Shown here: positions 55,682-64,000 of the stretch, one piece after another | How the letters are laid out: every line of letters starts with the position of its first letter | Position numbering within the stretch: the first letter of the stretch is position 1 | NCBI GenBank assembly: GCA_030142905.1 | Contig: JASJOG010000085.1 | Location: 1,363,999-1,427,998 of the forward strand | DNA from: Heliopora coerulea | Lineage: Eukaryota; Cnidaria; Anthozoa; Scleralcyonacea; Helioporidae | Length of the DNA: 64,000 nucleotides | Direction of reading: 5' to 3' | Made by a program: the position numbers and the translations under genes | The notes under the pieces: model-generated | What the model saw: the letters and a program-made list of their open reading frames with translations, nothing else | Database searches by the model: none | What the model was told of the DNA's origin: nothing

Positions 55682-58600
55682 AGGAGTCATACTTTTTAGA
55701 ATAAGAATATTATTGAACGTTGCCTCCTAACCCATTACCTCATGCAGGAGAAGGTTTTGTTTCAACAGTGTTCAAAATGAAAAAGATCCGGTTAGTTATT
55801 GTGAACTGGAGTTTTGGTTAAAGAATTTCTTCTATATGTATGATACAGTCAAAAAATGAACGTACAAGGACAACCTGTTGATGAAATGAGTTTGATGCAA
55901 ACTTGACGAAAAAGCAATTTTTTGTGTGCTGGAAATGAAGAGTGATCCTCAGTTTTTTCGTGTCGACTTGCTTTTGAAAGAATCTTCAGTGGCATTTCCG
56001 ATCAAGACATTCACATTGATCGCATTAAGTTTTCGTTGTACATATAAAACCTCACAAACGTTTGCAAAGCATTGTTGAATGAACAATACTAAGACAAGAC
56101 AATGTGGTTTCCTTGTACAGCGTTCATAATACCAACAACATTCATAATCGTTTCAAACTTTGTTCGCCATAGCTGAAGCAATAACGGTTGTTCACGATTG
56201 TTGGGCCTATGACAGGTTGTACTGATAGAACAAATGTGTTACTATCGTCAGAGTTGTTCCGACCTCATTAATCAGTTGTTACAGCACCAAGCGCTGAATG
56301 ATATTGTAACAACATCTCAAGACTGAGCGACACTCCTAACTGAATTGCCCACTCCCGATAACTGTGATCATGTTATGCGTTTTTTGGCGTCTGAAGAATC
56401 AATAGGAACACGCATTAACACCAACTGGAACCAGCAACAACTAACCCAGCGTGTCCGTTTTGTGGGCATTCTAGTTGCATCCCTGAAATTGCTTGTGTTG
56501 AACCTGGGGAAAAGTGAGTTGTACCGTACTGATCGGGGCCACCCCAAGGGCCGTCTCACCTGACAGAGCAATTGTAGAGCAATGTTATCTTCAAGAACTT
56601 TCAAATTAGGTATTTTCGCTGTTGCACGTGGCCAAGGTAACATATTTCAGTCTACGAGATGCACCGCATCAGATCTGTAGAATTGAACTGTATAGATAAC
56701 ATATAAAAAGTTATTTGAAGAGTTCAATAATTTGTACCAACTGTTCCCCTCCAAAAAATTTACTAAGTCCCCGTCTGGCCCGCTCAGTAAAAGTGCCCCA
56801 GTTACGCCATTGTTATGCAGTCAAGTCTCACTCATGCAAATGGATACGCGTCGGCGCGAAATCCGCCAATTTTATACAATTTGCTCCTTCCAGAAAATGT
56901 TCAGTAGATAGTCATTGTGAATTTTGTGTGTGCAGAATAGTTATGGGAGCAACAACAAACCAGTGAAGTTGCTGAAAAACGATTGAAAAGTTGTTAGAAG
57001 TAATTATGCCTGACAGCTTCGTTCAGAATGTGGGTCAATGTTAGTTACCATAAATCTCGGACGATGATCAAAATTAGTAACATGAGAGCAGACAAAATCT
57101 GAAGTAAACATCTTGTAAATAACTAAAGATATGAGCTGATAAACCAGACAAACATATTGTGATAAAATTTCGACTTTATTTCAAAATGTTTGTCAGGTCA
57201 TTTAGACGAAAGCTTTGAAATAAAATCGAAATTTTATCTTCATACTTTTGACTTGTTGTAAGCTCACATTTCGGGCTATTTATGAGATGTTGATATTCGG
57301 TTTTTGTGATCTGCAACCTTTTTTAGCTTTTATTAGGCCCCACACATTGTTTAGTAACAGCCAGACCTTAATAAGTACGTTCTTTGATCCATTATTGCTC
57401 GTACATTCGGTGAACAATTGTCTTCGATATACTTTGTGAATTATGAAAGACAATCGTCAATTATCGCTTAGTGGGAGAGTGATAGTTTTCGTTCAGCGAT
57501 GAAAGCCATTATTTAGCCTTTAGCATGGGTTGGGCGTACAACGCCCCAACATCGGAAAAAAAAGTTACCAACTCGGTCCACCAGAACCCTTTTGCTCTCA
57601 TAACCTCCACGAAACTCTCAAGAGACTCGTTACGCCAAATATGTCCGGGAAAATTCTCTGTGTTTTTTTTTTTTCCCTTGCTAATTCTGACAATTATGAA
57701 ATTGGTTGGGGGTAAACCAGCAACATCTGTCGCGACTTTCCTCTCAAAACTTGCTCATCTGTTGTAGTATTTGGAAATACCCCAACAAAGTTACCATATA
57801 ATTTGAAAAGACTTCGATCGGGACATAGTGAATGTTTCCTTGGTTTATTATGCTTGGCATTCTAACATTAAAAACGTAAACAAAACTTATTCGCAAAAGC
57901 CAACGTGTTACAGGCGTCATTTCGAGGATCGTGGCAATTATCGTCAAAAGAAAACCAAGAAAACTCTAGACCTAATACTTAAGAACTTGAAACTTAACTA
58001 GATCTGAATTGAGCGCGCTTTAACATCTTTGCTTGAGGCAAAATTCATAAAACTTAATTGTTTTAATTTATAGAAACCTTCCGTCCTGTTTCTGGCACAG
58101 TAACGCAGCAAATATTACATTCACTAACAGGAAATCTGTTTTATCTGTGGTTTGAATGGAATATTTGAAGTTAAGTCTAATTTCGTAGCAGGATTTAAAT
58201 ATCATGTTTATGAATTATGGATTCATGATTTTCGTGACGATAAGGTCAGAGAACCCCTGTTCTTATTTCAAGTCGTAAATGCCCCAACGGCTTGTGTCTA
58301 CGTTGAACGTCTATAGTAATTACGTTGATTGGGACAACCTAAGCCATCACAATGAACGTTACAATTCACGTTGCCCTGGAGAATAACGATGTGAACCTTT
58401 GTTATCGAATGACACCTGCAGATCGAACATCACTGTCCTAATCTCTTGTCAGGAATAAGAATATCTTCACCAACAAAAACAAAAATTAATTGGACAATGA
58501 CGTGTAATAATTAGTGGCAGCCATCATCCTCAACAGTTACATACTTCGTGTCATGGAAGACTTACGGGTCTCTAGTAGTTTAATAATCAACGGAGCAATT

Positions 58601-58772
58601 CCACTTAAACGTTGAGATTGAAAGTGCACATAGGAAATGAGGCAAGATACGACGTCGGTGATAAAAAAATTATCGCTTCGCTGTGAGGAAGGGACAAATT
58701 TTTATCGCCTTGATGCCAAACTGAGATAGTTCCCAAATTTAACGAACCGACAGCACCGATAAGACATTAAAG
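55682..58772. other. Intergenic between MANF and the K2P gene
   Basis: No gene recognised. A small palindrome of 25-bp arms lies at 57161-57238. Short frames (56345-56563, 56715-56966, 57525-57767) have no supportable identity. Confidence 0.45.
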
Positions 58773-60502
58773 ATGGCGTCTCAAAGCGTCCGTGACAAAC
58801 AGGTAGAGGATTTACTTAAAGAACCTCACCAACCGAAGGGAAATGACAGAAAGAAAATGGCAGCGTGGCATTTGTTGAGAAAGTTTCTCAGAAATGGAAA
58901 GTTCGTTTGGCAGCCAGTATTGTTAATTTTCTTGAACGGCATCTACCTCTTATTTGGTGGGGCGGTATTCCTGTTTCTGGAAAAGAAGGAGCCCGTACAA
59001 CTTAGCATTTCTACTGAAATCATAGAGCTCCTTCAAGCACTGAATGTAAGTCAATATTTATGACAACACCGTCCATAGTAAGTTTTCAATTCTATAAGTT
59101 AGTCCATACTACAATTTTTGTTTTGTTCTCTGCTTTTAAACATGACCCCGAGCACAACAACAACACCCAGTGCTCCTGTTGTTCAAGAATTAATTACGAT
59201 ATTTTAATAGGTCAGTTGGAAATGACAAATTTTTGCTTACACTGTTGTGACAGATATCATCTGCTCACATCTCGGTTTATTACATTTATCTCATTAGAAC
59301 GAACTGCCGTCCGGAAATGCGGGCAAAACTTGTACTCAAAATTTGAACTTAAAAATTTGTACTAGTGCATTTTTTAGCCGGCCCACCTGACTGTCAACTT
59401 AAGCCTAGTCCACAGTAGCACATTTTCTGCGGCAAGTTTTTCAATGACCATTTTTATTTGCTCGTATACATATGAAAATTTGCTCGAATTTTATGTGGCA
59501 AACGCATTTGATGAAAAACTGGCACACCAGTTTTTACGTGGCAAAGAAAAAATGCCATATGGGGAAGTTTGTTTGTGTGTACGACCCGTCACAGAAAATT
59601 CGCCGCATATTCAGAAGTTGGCAGTGGCTTCTTCGGTTATGTCTCCACAGTCCATAGTCATATCTGGCGCATAGACAAACACGTTTTCAGCATAGCGTTT
59701 ACTGTCTTTCTGCATGAGCAAATATCTTTGTCACAGAAAACTTGCCGCGGAAAATTTGCTCGTGTGGACGAGGCTTTATGATTGAGAACCTTAAACCAGA
59801 GCTCAGCTATGCGTCTGGAAAAACTCTGCAGAAACGAAATCTCAAATTGTCTGGATTTGTTTTTTTAAGTCTCTTTCACCGGCAAGAAAGAAGAAATGGA
59901 AACTGTTCCAGTCTTATACAAATATCGCACATATCATTGGAGCGCAAATTTCTGATATGAAATTGTGCTATGATCAAAACTATAAATATCACAATACAAA
60001 AAATCAGCCTTTGAAGGTTGCAGACTGGCAACCGAAAGCTCGTTGAATAACAATACTTCTTAGAAACAATTCAGATGGATAAATATTTCAAATTACATTT
60101 TCCATTCTGAAATAGTGACTGAGTAACCTAAATCTTACACTTTCATTACAACTTGGGGGATTAAAACTTTCCCAGGATGCAGATGTGTACTCCCCCTCCA
60201 TGGCGGCCATTAGCACTACCATTGCTGGTTAATAACGATCGATAATGTTTAATGTTTGATACGGCTTAATGTTTGATGTTTGTGGTCATTTCCTATTTTT
60301 TAGGAAACTAAAGCTGATACCATCAATTCATCACTGGTGGGTCGTACTATTTATGAAACAGCAGGAAATATGACTGCAAGTGATATAGAAAAGTGGAGAA
60401 AAGTTTTAGGAAGTATCTATGAGCGACGAGTCAGCGCTGAGTACCCACAGTGGACATTATTTCGTTCGATATTCTTCTGCACAACGTTATTGACTACCAT
60501 AG
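58773..60502 (+). CDS. Two-pore domain K+ channel (KCNK-like), first two exons
   Basis: Exon 1, 58773-59045, starts MASQSVRDKQ. It carries TM1 (residues about 46-69, QPVLLIFLNGIYLLFGGAVF) with the FLEKKEP step into the extracellular cap. Exon 2, 60304-60502, supplies the cap helices, with N-glycosylation-type sites NSS and NMT, then the first pore helix and filter start: WTLFRSIFFCTTLLTTIG. It is interrupted by the donor G|GTAAAC inside the GYG codons, an intron position typical of K2P genes. Phases agree (0 then 1). The remaining exons (TM2, second pore, TM4) are not found in the next 3.5 kb and presumably lie beyond the window. Such channels set resting K+ leak. The subfamily cannot be told from this part. 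Confidence 0.88.
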
Positions 60503-61325
60503 GTAAACTATCGTTTAAATTATTTGTTTTAGCGACGTAATCGCATTATCACCTCGGACTACTTTGTTCTCCCGAAGACGTTTAAGCCTCGATATTTCCA
60601 TCATTGCTCATGCAAGATGGAAATTTCGTGTGTTTTGTGTGCATGTCTATTAAATTTCCCTCATGAAGAACATGAGTGAGATTTAGGGGACAGGGAGATC
60701 CCTTATCTGGTACTAACTTTCCTTCGTGAGTAACACGAGAAAGAATTAGAAGACAAAGGCCGCATTCATATCAAAGCACACCACCGGCTGTGAAAGGAAA
60801 TCTAAGGCATTAACCTTTGTCCTCCCTTTGCGGCTGATGCTTCTCAAAATTTTCCACGGCGGTCGTAGTATTACAAAGTGATGCCAAGGAAACTCACAGT
60901 TAAATTTTGTCTTTGCCTCGAGGAAAATCTGCAAATGCACTTGGGCTAACGCTGACAGCACTTCCCCCAATCTTCTCTTGGTGGCGGAGTAATTTAATCG
61001 TTAATTTCCCTCAATTGCTTATCGTAACATGGAAGATAAGGCATTCGAAGCAGTGGTTTCTTTCCATGTTGTACGATCGAAACTCAATCCCAAATGTACT
61101 TGAAAATTTTGTCAAGTGATCGTAAGCCTTGGTTTGGGCGTTTCTCTGCCTTGTTACCAACACGCTTCGTACAATTAAGGCTGTATATAACTTTTTTGAC
61201 GTCATCAATCGCGTGAACGTTGCTTTGACGCTCCCGGATTGGTGTCTAAAAATTTTTCTAGTGGACACCACTTATTGGGATAGATAAACGATCGTCAAGC
61301 TCTACACTCAGTAAAACGATTTCTG
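60503..61325. other. Probable K2P intron, no exon seen
   Basis: No segment encoding the rest of the selectivity filter or TM2 was found. Short plus-strand frames here show no K2P features. Confidence 0.4.
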
Positions 61326-61398
61326 AGCCCCAGACGGGGATTGAACCCGCAACCTTCTGATGACCGGTGAGACGCTCTAACCATTGAGCTACCAAGAC
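61326..61398 (-). repeat. tRNA-like sequence (Thr-like anticodon position)
   Basis: Minus strand: GTCTTGG, TA, GCTC/GAGC D stem, anticodon loop CCGGTCA, T arm GCGGG-TTCAATC-CCCGT, then CTGGGGC. The acceptor stem is poor (several G-U or mismatched pairs) and position 33 is C, so I regard it as a tRNA-derived repeat related to the heads at 11345-14245. Confidence 0.6.
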
Positions 61399-61416
61399 TA
61401 AGGTGCAAGTTCGACA

Positions 61417-62072
61417 TACACAGGCAATTAAAAAGAACTGCTCACCAGCAGGGCAGACAGTGATATTAAGTAACATTATCACAGAACACCAAAAATAAGA
61501 CTTGAAACTACAAGTGAGGAAAAATTTAATAGTTTGTGGGCCCTCCTCTAGCCTTGATGACAGCTTCGCATCTGCTAGACATGCTGTCAATCAAATTAAC
61601 TAAGCGTTTGCGCGGAAATCCTTCCCAGGCAGCATTGGCAGTTCACATTTGTCAGTCGCTGTTTCTTCAAGATATCACTGACACTTCTTTGACTGTAGCC
61701 CACTGCTCGAACAGCGATCTCTCTTTGTGAGTAGCCTTCCTCTGATAATGCAAGCGCTTTCCCGCGATTTTCAAGACCTATCCTTGGTTTTTGGACCCAT
61801 AGTCTTCGCACCTGGCCTGAGATTCTCGCTTTACCAATCATTCGAAGTGATGTTCTGATAAATTTGGAAAAGAACATACCTTCCCTTGAAAACTGCTTAA
61901 AATGACAACAAATCCTTACGAAAATTGTGGGATATGTCTGTGGGAAACATGTGGGAAATAAAGTGTTCTGGCATAGAGGTTAACTAAAGTCTTTGGTGCA
62001 GGTTGTAAGCGATGGTAATCCTTCACTGTGCAAAAAGTTGAGCTTGAGCAGTTCTTTTTGACTGCCTGTGTA
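61417..62072 (-). mobile_element. Internally deleted Tc1/mariner element
   Basis: Inverted ends TACACAGGCAATTAAAAAGA and the complement of the right end (TACACAGGCAGTCAAAAAGA) continue through ACTGCTCA; TA is at both ends. The minus strand keeps a transposase N-terminal helix-turn-helix (RGKALALSEEGYSQREIAVR, then SQRSVSDILKK) and, after a frame change near 61600-61640, the C-terminal end. The DDE core is gone, leaving a 656-bp unit. Confidence 0.85.
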
Positions 62073-62631
62073 TTTCCGGCTATTTTGAGGTATATAGTTT
62101 GAAACTTTACCCACTTACAAATCAGTCCATCGTGCAACCTTTTCTTCTAAAAACCAAGCTATTCTCTATGAACGTCATTCAGTACTTTTTAAATCAACAA
62201 CTCAAAAATCTAGAATGCAAGATCAAAGAACATTAGAGCAGAATGAGTAGGAAATAATATCACAACAATTACTACCACCTTACAAAAGGCTTATTCAAAA
62301 CTTAAAACAAACGGCTAAACAATACACCCACTCTAACAATGCCAATGACGCACACCTAGGCCTGTCCACAAGATGCTCGAAATTTGTGAAAAAATTTCTC
62401 AAATTTTTCAATAAAGTTGCTCAAAAGTTGCTCAATATTTCTAAAAGTTGTTTTATGGTTGCTCCCATTTTAATATTGGCCTTTACATACTTACTACAAA
62501 ATGTAGCTGTTAATGACGACTGGGCTTCTAACTTGTTGAAATAAGTAACACAACAATTAATCACATATATGTTAATACATGAAAGTATATGTTCAAGCAA
62601 AGTTAAGAGGCCTTGCTGCAATATGGGTTGT
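62073..62631. other. No gene recognised
   Basis: Sequence between the Tc1 relic and the hAT transposase stop. A cluster of TTGCTCAAAA/ATTTCTCAAA words at 62395-62460 may belong to the hAT element's sub-terminal region, but I could not place its TIR. Confidence 0.35.
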
Positions 62632-64000
62632 CTATGCCATGACATTACGTTTGTTGTATCTTAGCATAACTGACACCTCAACAGTTTCTTCCAAGGCTGA
62701 ATCTTGCTGTTTGTTAAAAGTGTTACGAAGCAAATTGAACACCCGCTCAGCTGAAGCACAACTAGGTTGTACTAATAAGATCTTCTTAACAGCTGCTGAC
62801 CAACTGGGAAGATCCACCTCATGATCAGACCACCACTTAACCTTTCCCTCCTCTGTTTCAATTACTACACCATCTGCAATTGCCAGATAATTTGGAAACT
62901 CTTCGTCCAGCTGGGCTATCGTATCATCATTGAAAAATCCAAATTGCTTCAGTTCCTGGACAGAGGCTGCATTTGATTGCAGTTCTTGCACTTTCACTGG
63001 ACAGCATAATCGAGCAGTTTTGAATGCACGTACTGTGTGGTAAAATTGCACACTGAATTTATTCTGGTAGAATCTGAACCCAGGGGTAACGCAAGCCTTT
63101 GCTTGTGCAACCAATTGATTATATAGTTGCAATTTTCCAGCAGCAAGTTGTCCAGCTTTTGCCTCTGTGTTTGGATAACATCCGATGGCTGTTGCGTGAG
63201 CTAAGGCCGATAAACGTTCATAGCAACTAAACACTGAGGGGCTATCTCCTTCAAGGTAGTAAGTTGCCGAAACGAAGTGCTTGCCAGCATCAATCATTAC
63301 AGCAAGTTCAAGTTGTAAGTCACGAGCAGTAACTGGATCATCAAACAAATCCAGCAGCCTCATACGACAATTGGGAGAGAGGTCATTTTCTCTGAGGAAA
63401 GGCTCTACATCTCCAAAATAATCCACAACACGATTCAGTACTTCCCATTTACTCCACCATCTTGTATCTGACGTAAGGAGCATGGCAGTTCCTGTTCTAG
63501 TCTTCCATAGCAATCTGGCAGCTGGACTAAGGGAAAACATTGTGTTCCAATACTTTGAAAAGGTATCGAGGACTTTAAATTCAAAGTGCTTGCCAACATT
63601 ATCAATTGTGTGAGAGAAACATGTAACATCAAATATGTTGGGGCAGTAAAAACCAACTTGAAGCAACCCAGCCTCATTCACTGATGCCCCGTCTCTCATT
63701 GCTGCCAGAAGTTGATTGGGTTTGATTCCATACTCAACAGTAAGACATTGGATTAAGCGCTGGGCAAGCTGTTCTGCATTTAGGCTTCTTGCTAGAACTT
63801 CTAACTTAACAAGTCTTTGTTGAACATTCCACTGGTTAACAAACCGTACAAGAATAGCTAATGCTTCTCCTAATCTTGCACTACCATCAAAAATAACAGA
63901 AATTTCATCACTTGCCTCAATTTCAGCTTTAAGAGTATCTTTCTCTTTCTTGAAGATCAAGGGAATAAATTCAGCCAAATGTGAACGGGATGTCAAGCGA
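62632..64000 (-). CDS. hAT-superfamily transposase (runs off the window)
   Basis: At least 454 codons, open to the right window edge with no stop. The first catalytic Asp region is ISVIFDGSARLGEA (D37 of the visible part), and the second is AAMRDGASVNEAGL (D102), a usual hAT spacing. A Cys/His segment is CFSHTIDNVGKH. The C-terminal dimerisation region is LPSWSAAVKKILLVQPSCAS with AERVFNLLRNTFNKQQDSAL, including the SAERVFN catalytic-Glu motif. The N-terminal BED zinc finger would lie past the edge. The intact frame suggests a young or domesticated copy. Its TIRs cannot be seen, so a link to the CAG-gggcGGAT elements at 16837 and 23743 is unproven. Confidence 0.88.
   Translation of the reverse strand, partial: RLTSRSHLAEFIPLIFKKEKDTLKAEIEASDEISVIFDGSARLGEALAILVRFVNQWNVQQRLVKLEVLARSLNAEQLAQRLIQCLTVEYGIKPNQLLAAMRDGASVNEAGLLQVGFYCPNIFDVTCFSHTIDNVGKHFEFKVLDTFSKYWNTMFSLSPAARLLWKTRTGTAMLLTSDTRWWSKWEVLNRVVDYFGDVEPFLRENDLSPNCRMRLLDLFDDPVTARDLQLELAVMIDAGKHFVSATYYLEGDSPSVFSCYERLSALAHATAIGCYPNTEAKAGQLAAGKLQLYNQLVAQAKACVTPGFRFYQNKFSVQFYHTVRAFKTARLCCPVKVQELQSNAASVQELKQFGFFNDDTIAQLDEEFPNYLAIADGVVIETEEGKVKWWSDHEVDLPSWSAAVKKILLVQPSCASAERVFNLLRNTFNKQQDSALEETVEVSVMLRYNKRNVMA

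Noticed and set aside
61326..61398. tRNA-Thr gene
   Set aside because: Weak acceptor stem and C33; shares the head of the repeat family.
60503..62600. Further K2P exons
   Set aside because: I searched for the rest of the GYG filter, TM2 and second pore; nothing convincing before the hAT element.

Overview
This is nuclear DNA from a metazoan, most likely an anthozoan cnidarian such as a stony coral. The genes have GT-AG introns. Recognisable orthologues of SNIP1, MED20, MANF and a two-pore potassium channel sit in AT-rich, repeat-laden DNA. Penelope-like retroelements, hAT, Tc1 and Harbinger-type relics, tRNA-derived repeats and small multi-copy gene families are typical of cnidarian scaffolds. 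The species call is inference; no marker gene is present.

Layout. 1-3.7 kb: the last exon of a two-TM/coiled-coil protein (copy A) and the last exon of a secreted LNR plus Cys-rich-repeat protein. 5-19 kb: mostly mobile DNA. A block carrying an LRAT-domain gene is duplicated (about 5.8-11.3 kb and 15.9-19.0 kb). The first LRAT copy is split by an exactly 2000-bp Penelope-like element with a 13-bp target duplication; the second is intact. Between the blocks lie tRNA-like repeats in tandem and inverted order, a GIY-YIG fragment, and a small palindromic element flanked by hammerhead-like motifs. 20-31 kb: a decayed Penelope relic, copy B of the two-TM family (one frameshift), a 4.2-kb hAT-type element containing a 51-bp minisatellite that is itself split by another Penelope element, then copy C, which looks intact.

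31.6-38.5 kb: SNIP1, nine exons, divergent from copy C across 279 bp. 39-42.6 kb: a LINE 3' fragment, an intronless P450 pseudogene and a second LINE fragment abutting its broken 3' end. 48-51.4 kb: MED20 (minus, five exons), head-to-head with MANF (plus, four exons, 51.96-55.68 kb). 58.8 kb to beyond the edge: the first two exons of a K2P channel, with an internally deleted Tc1 element downstream and a long hAT transposase running off the right end.

The most unusual signal is in the Penelope tails. Downstream of the hammerhead-like core, three separate loci carry a short reading frame that begins like a signal peptide (M-x3-[KR]-x3-W-A-hydrophobic, then a P/A-x-G-x-S-[LI] segment). It differs between copies largely in ways that keep the peptide. 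In the LRAT locus this frame is fused in frame to the remaining LRAT catalytic half.
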